From NCBI RefSeq assembly GCF_003363755.1, contig NZ_CP031396.1:930001-994000 (forward strand): 64,000 nt of DNA. The letters are read 5' to 3'. The notes beneath the pieces are model-generated. The model saw nothing but the letters and a program-made list of their open reading frames with translations, was not told the origin of the DNA and ran no database searches. The position numbers and the translations under genes are program-made. The DNA is from Pseudomonas protegens (GTDB lineage: Bacteria; Pseudomonadota; Gammaproteobacteria; Pseudomonadales; Pseudomonadaceae). This document shows, in pieces, positions 50,650-61,055 of this stretch (positions within the stretch are counted from its first letter, which is position 1; the number at the start of each line of letters is the position of its first letter).

Positions 50650-50883
50650 TCAGGAACGGGCGGTGAGTTTCTCGGAGATTTCGTCCTTGATCAGCAGGCG
50701 CTTTTCCTTGAGTTTCTTCAGTTCGTCGTCCGCGGCGGCGGCTGCTTCGGCCTTGAGCACCTGGTTGTCGATGCTGGTGTACTTGTCGAACAGCGCATTC
50801 AGGTGGGGGTCACTGGCCCGACGCTGTTGAATGTCCTCTTTGCTGCAGCTCAGGTCCTGGTAAAGGTCGTGGATCACCGGCAT
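50650..50883 (-). CDS. YdcH/DUF465 family small protein
   Basis: A 77-residue helical hairpin protein (MPVIHDLYQDLSCSKEDIQQ...) with the DUF465 pattern: DPHLNALFDKYTSIDNQV, then a Lys/Glu-rich second helix DELKKLKEKRLLIKDEI. Cytoplasmic, function unknown. GGAGGTGTTCC precedes the ATG at 50883, a very strong ribosome binding site. Confidence 0.88.
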   Translation of the reverse strand: MPVIHDLYQDLSCSKEDIQQRRASDPHLNALFDKYTSIDNQVLKAEAAAAADDELKKLKEKRLLIKDEISEKLTARS

Positions 50884-51018
50884 GGAACACCTCCGTGGTT
50901 GATGGCAACAAGGGCTTCATTACGCCCCTGCCAGTGATCAGAATGGGCTCGGCGCCCCGGGTCTGTCGACCGCCAATCAGACCAGCGGTCACCGTTCGTC
51001 ACGGGCACCTGTTCTGGA

Positions 51019-53685
51019 TCAATTTCCGGCCAGGGCCTGGGCCAGGAACGCCGCGGTACGGCTGTTGCGCTGCGTGGCCACATGCGCCGGCGTGCCGCAG
51101 GCCACCAGAGTGCCGCCCTGGTCGCCCGCGCCCGGGCCGATGTCCATGACCCAGTCGGCCTGGGCCACCAGGCGCATGTCATGCTCGACCACCACCACGC
51201 TGTGGCCCGCCTCCACCAGTTTGTCCAACTGTTCCAGCAGACGGTCCACATCCCGTGGGTGCAGGCCGGTGGTGGGTTCGTCCAGCACGTACAGGGTGGC
51301 GCCCCGGGCATTGCGTTGCAGCTCGGTGGCCAGCTTGATGCGCTGGGCCTCGCCGCCGGAGAGCTCGGTGGCCGGCTGGCCCAGGCGCAGGTAGTCCAGG
51401 CCGATGTCGCGCAGCACTTGCAAAGCGCGACGGATGCCGGGCTGTTGCGCGAACACCGGCAAGGCCTGTTCGACACTCAGTTGCAGTACCTGGGCGATGT
51501 TCAGGCCCTGCCAGGTCACGGCCAGAGTCTCGGGGTGGTAACGGGCCCCCTGGCAAGTCGGGCACGGGGCGAAGACGCTGGGCATGAACAGCAACTCGAC
51601 GCTGACAAAGCCTTCGCCCTCGCAGGCCGAGCAACGGCCCTTGGCCACGTTGAAGGAAAACTGCCCGGCGTCAAAGCCGCGCTCCCGGGCGGCGGGGGTG
51701 GCGGCAAACAACTTGCGCACCTGATCGAACAACCCGGTGTAGGTCGCCAGATTGGAGCGCGGGGTACGGCCGATGGGTTTCTGGTCCACCTGCACCAGGC
51801 GCTTGATCTGCTCCAGGCCGGCACTGACCCGGCCGCCGCTGCTCTGCGGCTCGTCGTCTTCCAGGTCCAGCTGCGGCGCCTCCTCGCCGCCGGCCACCTT
51901 ACCCAGGTGGGCCCCCACCAGTTCCAGCAGGGCCTGACTCACCAGGCTGGATTTACCGGAACCGGAAACCCCGGTCACGGCGGTGAAACAGCCCAGGGGA
52001 AACGCCGCGTCCAGGTCCTTGAGGTTATTGCGGGTGATGCCCTCCAGGCGCAGCCAGCCCCGGGGCTGGCGCGGAGTACGCCGGGTCGGGGCCTGTTCGG
52101 CAAACAGATAGGCCCGGGTCTGGGAGGCTTCGATGGCGACCAACCCCGCTGGCGGCCCGCTATACAGCACCTGGCCGCCGCGCTCCCCCGCCGCCGGGCC
52201 AACGTCCACCAGCCAGTCGGCGCGGCGCATGGTCTGCACATCGTGCTCCACCACAAACACTGAGTTGCCCGCGGCCTTGAGTCGTTGCAAGGCCTCGAAC
52301 AGGGCCTGCGCGTCCGCCGGGTGCAGGCCCGCCGAAGGCTCATCCAGTACATAGATCACCCCGAACAACTGCGACCCCAATTGCGTGGCCAGGCGCAGGC
52401 GCTGCAACTCGCCGGACGACAGGGTCGGGGTGCTGCGCTCCAGGGCCAGGTAACCCAGCCCCAGGTCGGTCAGGGTGCTGACCCGTTCCAGCAGATCCTG
52501 GGCGATGCGTTGCGCGGCCAGGCGCTTCTCCAGGGACAGGTTGGGGGTATGCCGCACATCCGGCGCGCCACGGTGCTCCGGGGCACCCTGGGCATGGCGC
52601 TGCTGACGCGCAGCCCGGGTCTGCGCCTGGCTCAGCACCTCATCACCGGCCGCCGCCTGCTCCAGGTAGTCGGCCGCCGCCACGGGCCTGAGCACCTCGG
52701 CCAGTTGCAGCAACGGCAGGCGCGACAGTTCGCCAATATCCAGCCCGGCAAAGGTCACCGACAGCGCCTCGCGCTTGAGGCGCTTGCCTGCGCACAGCGG
52801 GCACGGGCTGCCGCGCATGAATTGCGACACGCGCTTTTTCATCAGCGCACTCATGGTGTGGGTGAAGGTGTGCAACACGTAGCGCCGGGCACCACTGAAG
52901 GTGCCCATGTAGCTGGGCTCCTGTTGACGCTTGAGGGCTTCACGGGTCTGCTCCGGCGTCAGCCCGGCGTACACCGGCACCGTGGGGGTTTCCTCGGTGA
53001 AGAGAATCCAGTCGCGCTGCTTTTTCGGCAGTTCGCGCCAGGGAATGTCCACGTCGTAGCCCAGGGTCACCAGGATGTCCCGCAGGTTCTGCCCCTGCCA
53101 GGCCAGGGGCCAGGAAGCCACGGCGCGCTGGCGGATGGTCAGCGAAGGGTCCGGGACCATGGTCGCTTCGTTGACCTCATACACCCGGCCCAGGCCGTGA
53201 CACTCTGGGCAGGCACCCTGGGGTGTGTTCGGCGAGAAGTCCTCGGCATACAGCATCGCCTGCCCCGGCGGGTAACTGCCGGCCCGGGAATAGAGCATGC
53301 GCACCAGGCTGGACAAGGTGGTCACGCTGCCCACCGAAGAACGCGTGCTCGGCGTACCGCGCTGCTGTTGCAGGGCCACCGCCGGCGGCAGGCCGTCGAT
53401 CCGGTCCACATCCGGCACCCCCACCTGATCGATCAGCCGTCGGGCATAGGGCGCCACCGATTCGAAATAGCGGCGCTGGGCCTCGGCGTACAGGGTCGAG
53501 AAGGCCAGGGACGACTTGCCCGAGCCGGACACCCCACTGAACACCACCAGGGCATCCCGGGGAATGTCCACGTCGACATTCTTCAGGTTGTGTTCGCGGG
53601 CGCCACGCACCCGGACAAAACCGGAACTGTGGGTGGGCAGCGTGCTCGTCAGGGGATCATGGGGGGCGTTGCGCGAAGAAGTCAT
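51019..53685 (-). CDS. UvrA2-type ABC excinuclease paralogue
   Basis: An 888-residue UvrA-family ATPase. Two ABC modules carry Walker A motifs (GVSGSGKSS at 51-59 and again in [13 protein letters not shown]), signatures LSSGELQ and LSGGEAQ, Walker B VLDEPS/VLDEPT, and zinc-finger pairs CPECHG, CPLCAG, CSACEG/CPTCQG. It is shorter than UvrA proper (about 940), and the region equivalent to the UvrB-binding part is reduced, as in UvrA2 proteins linked to tolerance of DNA-damaging compounds. The ATG at 53685 ([10 protein letters not shown]) is chosen; the longer frame runs through the upstream kinase gene and is not coding. Confidence 0.92.
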   Translation of the reverse strand: MTSSRNAPHDPLTSTLPTHSSGFVRVRGAREHNLKNVDVDIPRDALVVFSGVSGSGKSSLAFSTLYAEAQRRYFESVAPYARRLIDQVGVPDVDRIDGLPPAVALQQQRGTPSTRSSVGSVTTLSSLVRMLYSRAGSYPPGQAMLYAEDFSPNTPQGACPECHGLGRVYEVNEATMVPDPSLTIRQRAVASWPLAWQGQNLRDILVTLGYDVDIPWRELPKKQRDWILFTEETPTVPVYAGLTPEQTREALKRQQEPSYMGTFSGARRYVLHTFTHTMSALMKKRVSQFMRGSPCPLCAGKRLKREALSVTFAGLDIGELSRLPLLQLAEVLRPVAAADYLEQAAAGDEVLSQAQTRAARQQRHAQGAPEHRGAPDVRHTPNLSLEKRLAAQRIAQDLLERVSTLTDLGLGYLALERSTPTLSSGELQRLRLATQLGSQLFGVIYVLDEPSAGLHPADAQALFEALQRLKAAGNSVFVVEHDVQTMRRADWLVDVGPAAGERGGQVLYSGPPAGLVAIEASQTRAYLFAEQAPTRRTPRQPRGWLRLEGITRNNLKDLDAAFPLGCFTAVTGVSGSGKSSLVSQALLELVGAHLGKVAGGEEAPQLDLEDDEPQSSGGRVSAGLEQIKRLVQVDQKPIGRTPRSNLATYTGLFDQVRKLFAATPAARERGFDAGQFSFNVAKGRCSACEGEGFVSVELLFMPSVFAPCPTCQGARYHPETLAVTWQGLNIAQVLQLSVEQALPVFAQQPGIRRALQVLRDIGLDYLRLGQPATELSGGEAQRIKLATELQRNARGATLYVLDEPTTGLHPRDVDRLLEQLDKLVEAGHSVVVVEHDMRLVAQADWVMDIGPGAGDQGGTLVACGTPAHVATQRNSRTAAFLAQALAGN

Positions 53686-53795
53686 GGACCTGCCTGGAGT
53701 CGAAATTCGGGAAGTGTCGCAAACGGCGCGAGCGGCGATCATCACACAACCTGCAGGTGCCGGGGCAAGCCCTGAAGCGGCGGTGCGCAAAGGAC

Positions 53796-55514
53796 TCAGG
53801 CCCCCAGCAAGGAGCGCACCATGGCGCTCAGGTCCTCGGGGCCGTAAGGCTTGCTCAACAGATGAGTGTCCGGACTGAGCTGATGATTGCGCGAAATCAT
53901 GTCCCGGGTGTGCCCCGAGGTGAACAACACCGCAATCGGCGGTGCCTGGGTCCTGGCCCAGGTGGCCAGATCGGTGCTCTTGATCAGACCGGGCATCACC
54001 ACATCGGTGAAGATCAGGTCGACCTTGAGCCCTGCCATCAGCAATTGCATGGCGGCATCGCCATTGGTCGCGGCACGCACCTGATAGCCCTCGTGCTTGA
54101 GCATTTCCACCGCTGCACTGCGCACATCGGCGTTGTCCTCCACCACCAGGATGCACGCCTGCCCTCCTGGCCCACGCGCCGGGCAGGCCGGCGCACGCTG
54201 GGCCTCCTGAGCGGCACTGCGGGCGAAATACATCTGCACCCGGGTGCCCTGCCCGGGAAGGCTGAGGATGTCGATATGGCCGCCGCTCTGCTTGACGAAC
54301 CCGAACACCATGCTCAGGCCCAGGCCGGTGCCATGGCCGTCGGACTTGGTGGTGAAAAACGGCTCGAAAGCCTGCTTGAGCACTTCAGGGGACATGCCGC
54401 TGCCGCTGTCGGCCACGGTCAGGCGCAGGTACTCGCCGGGGATGATGTCCTTGCCGGTACAGAAGCTGCGGTCCAGCAGCAGATTCTCCGCGCTGATGCT
54501 GATGGTGCCCTCGCCGCCCATGGCGTCCCGGGCATTGATTGCCAGGTTGAGCACGGCGTTTTCCAACTGATTGCGGTCCACATGAATGCACCAGGGCTGG
54601 TCGGGCAGTTGCACCTTGATAGCAATGGTTTCACCCAGGGCACGCTGCAGCAGTTCACCCAACCCCTCGTACAGATGGTGCGGGTTGTAGATCGCCGGCG
54701 ACAACGGCTGGCGTCGGGCAAAGGCCAACAGTTGGGTCGACAGCTTGGCCCCGCGCTCCACCGCCGCCAGTGCGGCCCCGGTACGGCGCTGCACATTGGC
54801 GTTGTCCGGCTCATGGCGGGCCAGCAGGTGCAGGTTGCCGGAAATCACTTGCAGCAGGTTATTGAAGTCATGGGCCACGCCACCGGTGAGGCCGCCAATG
54901 GCTTCAAGCTTCTGTGCCTGACGCAACTGCTCCTCGGCGCTCAGCCGTGCATTGACCTCTTCCAGCACCCGCTGCTCGAGGTTGCGGGTCATTTGCCGCA
55001 GATCATCCTCGGCGGCCTGCCGGCGCTGTTCGGAAATCACATGGGCGGTGGTTTCCACGACGATCGCAATGACCCCGGCGGGTGCCTGGTCATCACCGGC
55101 CACCGGGCTGTAGTAGAGGTCCAGCCAGACGTTTTCCGGTTCGCCGTTGCGCAGCAGCACCAGTTCCTTATTGCGATAGGACAAGGTGCCGCCACTGAGG
55201 CAGGTGTTCATCACGCCGCGATTGAACTCGGCCACTTCCGGCCAGCCCAGCTCCACCGCGCAGCCCAGCAGATAAGGGTGGCGCCCGCCAGCGAACACCG
55301 CGTAGGCATCGTTGTAGATCATGTAGCCCAACGGCCCCCAGAGCATCACCATCGGCACCGGCGAGCCGAGCATCAGTTGCACCGTGCTGCGCAGGCTATG
55401 GCTCCAGTGCTGCAATGAACCCAGGCTGGTGACGGACCAGTCGAAGGCACGGATGCGTTCGGCCATCTCGCCTTTCCACCCCTGGCACCCGTGATGATCT
55501 GATAAGAACGGCAT
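53796..55514 (-). CDS. Soluble PAS hybrid sensor histidine kinase
   Basis: A 572-residue kinase without transmembrane segments. A PAS-like N-terminus (about 1-165, with the IRAFDWSVTSLG...WSHSLRS block) is followed by a coiled coil (about 165-205). HisKA has H215 (GGVAHDFNNLL). The HATPase is next (N box NLAINARDAMGG, DSGSGM, GTGLGL). A C-terminal receiver has D504 (IFTDVVMP). The ATG at 55514 is kept because the homologous block begins before the internal ATG at 55466. It lies 110 bp upstream of uvrA2 on the same strand; a functional link to DNA damage is only positional. Confidence 0.88.
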   Translation of the reverse strand: MPFLSDHHGCQGWKGEMAERIRAFDWSVTSLGSLQHWSHSLRSTVQLMLGSPVPMVMLWGPLGYMIYNDAYAVFAGGRHPYLLGCAVELGWPEVAEFNRGVMNTCLSGGTLSYRNKELVLLRNGEPENVWLDLYYSPVAGDDQAPAGVIAIVVETTAHVISEQRRQAAEDDLRQMTRNLEQRVLEEVNARLSAEEQLRQAQKLEAIGGLTGGVAHDFNNLLQVISGNLHLLARHEPDNANVQRRTGAALAAVERGAKLSTQLLAFARRQPLSPAIYNPHHLYEGLGELLQRALGETIAIKVQLPDQPWCIHVDRNQLENAVLNLAINARDAMGGEGTISISAENLLLDRSFCTGKDIIPGEYLRLTVADSGSGMSPEVLKQAFEPFFTTKSDGHGTGLGLSMVFGFVKQSGGHIDILSLPGQGTRVQMYFARSAAQEAQRAPACPARGPGGQACILVVEDNADVRSAAVEMLKHEGYQVRAATNGDAAMQLLMAGLKVDLIFTDVVMPGLIKSTDLATWARTQAPPIAVLFTSGHTRDMISRNHQLSPDTHLLSKPYGPEDLSAMVRSLLGA

Positions 55515-55751
55515 GAACGGACTCTACGAAAAACGTGATACAGCATGGGTTTTCAAGAGGTTGCGCACAGCCTCCAGAGCCTTTGAGCACGGCCCGGGCG
55601 GATGGTTTCACGGTTTTCAGCCCTGGACCGGAAAACCTGGACACGCCCGGTTCAACAGCACTGAACACACAGAATAGGCGATCCCGGCCAGTCCAGGAGG
55701 ACGCCGCTAAGCGCCCCCCTGGCAAAGGGCGGATTGCCCGCCCGCAAGGCC

Positions 55752-56411
55752 TCAGTCGGTGCCGTATTTCGGCGAGCGCGGACCGTACAGTAGACCGGTG
55801 CGTTGCCCGGCCGACAGCAGGCGCTGGCTGGTGATGCCGGCGATCGGGTGCCCGGCGTCGGTGGAGGTGTTGATGATCTGCTTCACCGCGGCAGTGATCA
55901 GCATGCCCACCAGGCCGCCGCTGTTGCCGCTGTTGCCTTCCTCGCTGGAGGCGCGAGCGCTGCCGGTCCACAGGGTGGTGCCGGTCTTGAGGTCTACCAG
56001 GGTGGCGCTGGCGGTGACCACGGTCTCGCTGCTGATCAACATGTAGCTGGTGCCATATTCCTTGACCGTGATGTACAGCCCGGCGTCGGCGCCGAAGATC
56101 TGGTTGAGCTTGGCCGGCGACAGGCCGTGGATGTCCGCCGGATTGGTCAGCCCGTTGTGGCGGAAGGTTTCATCCACCACGGCAATCGGCATCACGTAGT
56201 AACCGGCTTCGGCCAGGGGAAAGGTTACCTGGGACAGCATGCTGTAGGTGGCCTTGACGTCCGGCGACTCATTGAGTGGCGGCAGCACCAGGATCGACTT
56301 CGGCCGGGCCTGCTTGTAGGCCGAATAGTCCACGGTCTTGGGTGCAGCGCAGCCCACCAGCAGGCTGACACTCAACAGGCCCAGGAGGTTGCGCAAGGTG
56401 GTGAAGTTCAT
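55752..56411 (-). CDS. DUF799 (GNA1162-like) lipoprotein
   Basis: A 219-residue lipoprotein with lipobox LVGC (C21) and the DUF799/GNA1162 core (PKSILVLPPLNESPDVKATY ... LYITVKEYGTSYM ... LVDLKTGTTLWTGSARA). It is the last gene of a three-lipoprotein operon; its ATG overlaps the DUF4810 stop by 4 bp (56408-56411). The trio is presumed to form an outer-membrane-associated assembly; the exact function is unknown. Confidence 0.9.
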   Translation of the reverse strand: MNFTTLRNLLGLLSVSLLVGCAAPKTVDYSAYKQARPKSILVLPPLNESPDVKATYSMLSQVTFPLAEAGYYVMPIAVVDETFRHNGLTNPADIHGLSPAKLNQIFGADAGLYITVKEYGTSYMLISSETVVTASATLVDLKTGTTLWTGSARASSEEGNSGNSGGLVGMLITAAVKQIINTSTDAGHPIAGITSQRLLSAGQRTGLLYGPRSPKYGTD

Positions 56412-56779
56412 TTAGCGGCTCCCTGCTTGGCGTTCTTCAACAGAAAGTCCATGTACGAGGCGGACTCGGGGAACAGCGCCTTCTCGGTATTGAACTGCTG
56501 CACCATCTGGTCATCCTTGCCCAGGCCCGCGTAGAGCATGCCCAGGTGCGCGTGGTAACCCGGCGGCACCGCCTTGCCGGTGGACTTGATCTTCTGCAGG
56601 TCGCGCTCCAGCGCCTCGACCTGGGCCTCGCGGGCTTCCTCGCCCTTGAAGTATTCGTAGGTCTGGGCCTGGTAGGTTTCCCACTGGTACAGCGTCTTCG
56701 GCCCGCTGCAGCCGGCCAGCAAAACGCTGCCCAGCAAGGCGCCGGCCAGCAGTGGCCGCGCGGTGAAGGTCTTGAACAT
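56408..56779 (-). CDS. DUF4810 lipoprotein
   Basis: A 123-residue lipoprotein, lipobox LLAGC (C24), followed by a short helical TPR-like domain (YQWETYQAQTYEYFKGEE..., PPGYHAHLGMLYAGLGKDDQ, FNTEKALFPESASYMDFLL). It is the middle gene of the operon, 28 bp after the CsgG-like gene and overlapping the DUF799 gene. It has AGGGAGACG upstream of the ATG at 56779. Confidence 0.9.
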   Translation of the reverse strand: MFKTFTARPLLAGALLGSVLLAGCSGPKTLYQWETYQAQTYEYFKGEEAREAQVEALERDLQKIKSTGKAVPPGYHAHLGMLYAGLGKDDQMVQQFNTEKALFPESASYMDFLLKNAKQGAAK

Positions 56780-56807
56780 GCTTACGTCTCCCTGTCAGCA
56801 GTATTGA

Positions 56808-57488
56808 TCAGCGGCCGGGTTTCCAGGCCCCGGCATCGATGGCTTCGACCATGCGGTTGACCGCCTCGCGCATGGCCAGGTCCAGCACCTTGCCGTTGAG
56901 GGTCGAGTCGTAGGAAGCGGTGCCGCCGAAGCCGATCACTTCACGGTTGGACAGGGCGTACTCGCCGGCACCCTGGGTCGAATACACCACTTCGGAAGTG
57001 CTGATATTGACGATGTTCAACGCCACCTTGGCGTAGGCCACCTGGGTCTTGCCGCGGCCGAGAATGCCGAACAACTGGTGGTCGCCGGTTTCCTTGCGGC
57101 CGAACTCGGTGACGTCGCCGGTGACCACGAAATCCGCGCCCTTGAGTTTCTGCGCCTGGCCCTTGATCGCGGCTTCCTGCTGGATCTCGCCCATGTTGTC
57201 GCGGTCCAGCACGTTAAAACGGTTGGTCTGCTGCAGGTGGGTGATGAGGATGGTCTTGGCCTGGCCGCCGAGGCGGTCGACGCCGTCGGAGAAAATTCCG
57301 CGCATGTAGCTGGAACGGTTATCGAACTTGCCCACCGCCATCGGCACCCGGGCCCCGGTCCACACCTGGCTGGCGCTCTGGACCTTTTCCACCGGCAAGG
57401 CGCGGGAGCTTTCAGTGGCACAACCGCTCATGCCCGTCAGCACCGCCAGTGCTGCAGCGGACAACATCAACTTCGAGATCACTCTCAC
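56808..57488 (-). CDS. CsgG-family lipoprotein
   Basis: A 226-residue lipoprotein (lipobox MSGC, C23) of the CsgG/curli-assembly family fold: KFDNRSSYMRGIF, ITHLQQTNRFNVLDRDNMGEIQQE, GADFVVTGDVTEFGRK, KVALNIVNISTSEVVYS. No curlin genes are nearby, so a curli role is unlikely. It heads the CsgG-DUF4810-DUF799 trio that recurs in Gram-negatives. The GTG at 57488 is chosen because AAGGA is well placed for it; a second GTG lies two codons later. Longer in-frame starts lack a signal peptide at their N-terminus. Confidence 0.88.
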   Translation of the reverse strand: MRVISKLMLSAAALAVLTGMSGCATESSRALPVEKVQSASQVWTGARVPMAVGKFDNRSSYMRGIFSDGVDRLGGQAKTILITHLQQTNRFNVLDRDNMGEIQQEAAIKGQAQKLKGADFVVTGDVTEFGRKETGDHQLFGILGRGKTQVAYAKVALNIVNISTSEVVYSTQGAGEYALSNREVIGFGGTASYDSTLNGKVLDLAMREAVNRMVEAIDAGAWKPGR

Positions 57489-57723
57489 TCTAGGTTCCTT
57501 TTTGAGTATCCATTTGGGTGCACCGTCTCGATGCACTTTCGCCCTGCCGTAAGCCTCTGGCCCCAGTCTGTGGGGGCTGGAAAAGCATCGGCGGGACGTT
57601 CTGAAACTTGATGCAGGGGGCATCATCGGCGGCGATTATGCCAAAGCGCCACCATACCGAAAAGGAATAAAAAATCATCAGCGTCCACCTGTCTCCGCTC
57701 GCAAAACCTAGGGGCCGGGAGCT
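57489..57723 (-). promoter_or_regulatory. Upstream region of the CsgG-like operon
   Basis: No gene. A short AT-rich stretch at about 57655-57682 (ACCGAAAAGGAATAAAAAATC on the plus strand) is the most likely promoter location for the minus-strand operon. I cannot define hexamers with confidence. Confidence 0.3.
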
Positions 57724-57974
57724 GTGTAGCCGCTGCCGCAGGCTGCGAACGGCTTGGGCGGCATTCCGACGCAGGAGACGTAAAGTCCTGAGACAGCCAG
57801 AGGCTCGGCAGCAGATCGCCAAGCAAGGCCCTGCGGGCCTTTGCGCAGCCTCGCCATGGCTCGGCAGCGGCTACAGGCCAGTGCCGAGCCTGACTTTTGT
57901 AGCCGCTGCCGCAGGCTGCGAACGGCTCCGCAGGAGACGCAAAAGTCCTGAGACCGCCAGAGGCTCGGCGGCAG
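57724..57974. repeat. Diverged REP/REPIN units between imuC and the CsgG-like operon
   Basis: GTAGCCGCTGCCGCAGGCTG occurs at 57726 and 57899, with the inverted partner ...GGCTCGGCAGCGGCTAC ending at 57873. Phrases shared with the 21.5-22.2 kb array (GATCGCCAAGCAAGGCCCTGCGG, CGCAGCCTCGCC) show the same repeat family. The element abuts the imuC stop codon. Confidence 0.88.
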
Positions 57975-60900
57975 TCAGCGAAAATCCCGACTGCGCACGC
58001 TGATGCCAGCCAGCAACGGGCTCAGATCCGTCAGGCGTCCGGCAATCAGGTGGCGCACTTCGCCCTCGGTCTCCAGGGTGCCGTCGACCTTGAGCAACTG
58101 CGAACCCACCAGTACCCGACGCTGGCGTTCGGCCAGGTCGCGCCAGACCACCACGTTGACGTTGCCGAACTCGTCTTCCAGGGTGACGAAGGTCACCCCG
58201 CTGGCGGTGCCCGGGCGCTGGCGCCCGGTGACCAGCCCGGCCACGCTCACCGAACGCCCGTGCTCAACCTCCAGCAGTTCCCGGGAACTGCGGCAGCGCC
58301 GGGCCTTGAGCTGCGCACGCAGCAGCGCCAGAGGATGGGGCCCCAGGGTGGTGCCGAGGCTGTGGTAATCGGCCTGCAAGTCTTCGCCGACGCTGGGCCG
58401 GGGCAGGTTCACCGGGGCCTCCTCCTGGCGTGGCAGATCGGCGAACAGCCCCAGTTGCTTCTCCACCCCGGCCACTTCCCAGCGTGCCCGGTAGCGATCC
58501 CCGGCCAGCGCCCGCAGGGCTCCGGCATCCGCCAGCAGCTCCTGGGCGCGGACGTCCAGCCGGGCGCGCTCGGCCAGGTCGGCAATATCGACAAAGCCCC
58601 GCTGCCGGCGTGCGCTCTCGATGCGTTGGCCGTCCTCCTGGCGAAAGCCCTTGATCATGCGCAGCCCCAGGCGCACGGCCGGCTGCCCGGACAGGCCCTG
58701 TCCAGCGTCCAGGCTGCAGTCCCAGTCACTGGCGCTCACCTCCACCGGCAAAATCTGCAAACCGTGGCGCCGGGCGTCCTGGAGGATCTGGTCCGGACTG
58801 TAGAAACCCATGGGCCAGCTGTTGATCAGGGCGCAGGCGAAGGCCGCCGGTTCGTGGCACTTGAGCCAGCAACTGGCGTAGGTCAGCAAGGCAAAACTGG
58901 CGGCATGGGATTCGGGAAAGCCGTAGCTGCCAAAGCCCTTGATCTGCTCGAAGATCTGCGCCGCGAACTCGTCGCTGTAGCCGTTCTTGCGCATGCCCTG
59001 GCGCAGCCGTTCGCGGTGCGGCTCCAGGCCGCCGTGGCGCTTCCAGGCGGCCATGGAACGGCGCAACTGGTCGGCCTCCCCCGGGGTGTAGTCGGCGGCG
59101 ACAATGGCGATCTGCATCACCTGCTCCTGAAACAGCGGCACGCCCAGAGTTCGCTTGAGCACCGCTTCCAACTTCGACGACGGATACGTCTCCGGCTCTT
59201 CACGGTTACGCCGACGCAGGTAGGGATGCACCATGCCGCCCTGGATCGGCCCGGGGCGGACGATCGCCACCTCGATCACCAGGTCATAGAAGTTCTGCGG
59301 CTTGAGTCGGGGCAGCATCGACATCTGCGCCCGGGACTCGATCTGGAACACGCCGATGGTGTCGGCGCGACCGATCATCTGGTAAGTGGCCGGGTCTTCG
59401 GCCGGAATGCTGGTGAGGCTGTAGCGCTGACCGCGGTAGCCGTGGATCAGGTCGAAGCAACGGCGGATGGCGCTGAGCATGCCCAGGGCGAGGATGTCCA
59501 CCTTGAGCAGGCCGACCATGTCCAGGTCGTCCTTGTCCCACTGGATCACCGTGCGCTCGGCCATGCTCGCGTTCTCCACCGGCACCAGATGGTCCAGGGG
59601 CTGCTCGGAAATCACGAAGCCGCCGGGGTGCTGGGACAGGTGCCGGGGAAAGCCGATCAACTGCCCGGTCAGGCTCAGGACCCGGCGCAGCACCGGGCTC
59701 TCGGGGTCGAAACCGGCCTCCTGCAGACGCTCGACGCTGGGCGGCGTATCGCTCCAGTGGCCGCAGCAGTCGGCCAGAGCGTTGACCTGATCCGGCGGCA
59801 AGCCCAGGGCCTTGGCCACATCGCGCACCGCCCCGGCGCCGTGGTAGGTGCTGACCACCGCGGTCAGCGCCGCGCGGTGCCGGCCGTAACGCTGGAACAC
59901 GTACTGCAGCACCTCTTCGCGGCGCTCGTGTTCGAAGTCGACGTCGATGTCCGGCGGCTCGTTGCGTTCCCTGGACAGGAAGCGCTCGAACAACAGGGTC
60001 GAGCGGTCCGGGTCGATCTCGGTGATGCCGAGGACGAAACACACCACCGAGTTGGCCGCCGAACCCCGGCCCTGGCAGAGAATGTGCTGGCGCCGGGCAA
60101 AATCGACGATGTCGTGCACGGTAAGAAAGTAGCTCTCGTAGCCCAGGTCGCTGATCAACGTCAGCTCATGCTCGATCTGCTGCAGCACCTCGGCCCGGGC
60201 TCCACCGGGCCAGCGGCGCAGAATGCCGCGCTGGGTCAGCACCCGCAGCCAGGAGCCGGCGTCATGGCCGTCGGGCACCAGCTCCCGGGGGTATTGGTAG
60301 CGCAACTGGCCGAGGTCGAACACGCAGCGTCCGGCGATGACCAGCGATTCGTCGAGCAAGGCCTGCGGGTACAGGCCTTGCAGCACCTCGATGGGCCGCA
60401 GGTGACGCTCGCCGTTGGCGAACAGCCGCTGCCCGGCCTCGGCCACCGGCAGGTGATGGCGGATCGCGGTCATGGTGTCCTGCAAGGCCCGGCGCCCGCG
60501 CACGTGCATGTGCACATCGCCACAGGCCACGGCCGGCAGCCCCAGTTGCCGGGCCAGGGCCAGCCGCTGTTGCAGGTGCCGGGCATCGTCCTGGCCGCAA
60601 TGCAGTTCCAGCGCCAGCCATAGGCGCTCGGGGAATATCTGGCGCAGCCAGTGGCTGTGGTCCGTCGCCGGGCCATCGTCCGTCAGCCACAGGGCCAGCA
60701 GCCCCGGCAAGGGTTCGATGAAGTCCTCGCGCAGCAGGCGATAACTGCCCTTCTCCGCCCGGCGCCGGGCCCGGGTGATCAACCGGCACAGGCCCTGGTA
60801 ACCCGCCAGGTCCTCCACCAGCAGCACCAGGCGCGGGCCGCCCTCGACCTGCATTTCGCTGCCGATGATCAGCTTGAGGCCAGTATCGCGTGAGGCCTGC

Positions 60901-61055
60901 CAGGCCCGGACAATCCCCGCCAGGGTGCATTCATCGGTGATCGCCAGGGCCTGATAGTCCAGGGCCTTGGCGCGCTGGAACAGTTCCTGAGCGCTGGAAG
61001 CTCCGCGCTGGAAACTGAAGTTGGACAGGCAGTGCAGCTCGGCGTAAGCCCTCAT
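57975..61055 (-). CDS. imuC: Error-prone DNA polymerase DnaE2/ImuC
   Basis: A 1026-residue C-family polymerase used for SOS mutagenesis. It has the N-terminal PHP domain ([20 protein letters not shown]...), the polymerase core with [12 protein letters not shown] (catalytic acidic residues) and GRGSAANS, and a C-terminal helix-hairpin-helix/OB region ([18 protein letters not shown]...). The ATG at 61055 overlaps the imuB stop (ATGA). Last gene of lexA2-imuA-imuB-imuC. Length is normal for DnaE2. Confidence 0.96.
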   Translation of the reverse strand: MRAYAELHCLSNFSFQRGASSAQELFQRAKALDYQALAITDECTLAGIVRAWQASRDTGLKLIIGSEMQVEGGPRLVLLVEDLAGYQGLCRLITRARRRAEKGSYRLLREDFIEPLPGLLALWLTDDGPATDHSHWLRQIFPERLWLALELHCGQDDARHLQQRLALARQLGLPAVACGDVHMHVRGRRALQDTMTAIRHHLPVAEAGQRLFANGERHLRPIEVLQGLYPQALLDESLVIAGRCVFDLGQLRYQYPRELVPDGHDAGSWLRVLTQRGILRRWPGGARAEVLQQIEHELTLISDLGYESYFLTVHDIVDFARRQHILCQGRGSAANSVVCFVLGITEIDPDRSTLLFERFLSRERNEPPDIDVDFEHERREEVLQYVFQRYGRHRAALTAVVSTYHGAGAVRDVAKALGLPPDQVNALADCCGHWSDTPPSVERLQEAGFDPESPVLRRVLSLTGQLIGFPRHLSQHPGGFVISEQPLDHLVPVENASMAERTVIQWDKDDLDMVGLLKVDILALGMLSAIRRCFDLIHGYRGQRYSLTSIPAEDPATYQMIGRADTIGVFQIESRAQMSMLPRLKPQNFYDLVIEVAIVRPGPIQGGMVHPYLRRRNREEPETYPSSKLEAVLKRTLGVPLFQEQVMQIAIVAADYTPGEADQLRRSMAAWKRHGGLEPHRERLRQGMRKNGYSDEFAAQIFEQIKGFGSYGFPESHAASFALLTYASCWLKCHEPAAFACALINSWPMGFYSPDQILQDARRHGLQILPVEVSASDWDCSLDAGQGLSGQPAVRLGLRMIKGFRQEDGQRIESARRQRGFVDIADLAERARLDVRAQELLADAGALRALAGDRYRARWEVAGVEKQLGLFADLPRQEEAPVNLPRPSVGEDLQADYHSLGTTLGPHPLALLRAQLKARRCRSSRELLEVEHGRSVSVAGLVTGRQRPGTASGVTFVTLEDEFGNVNVVVWRDLAERQRRVLVGSQLLKVDGTLETEGEVRHLIAGRLTDLSPLLAGISVRSRDFR

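Noticed and set aside
53757..55418. 553-residue plus-strand frame opposite the hybrid kinase
   Set aside because: Antisense shadow; the kinase motifs (H215, GTGLGL, D504) are on the minus strand.
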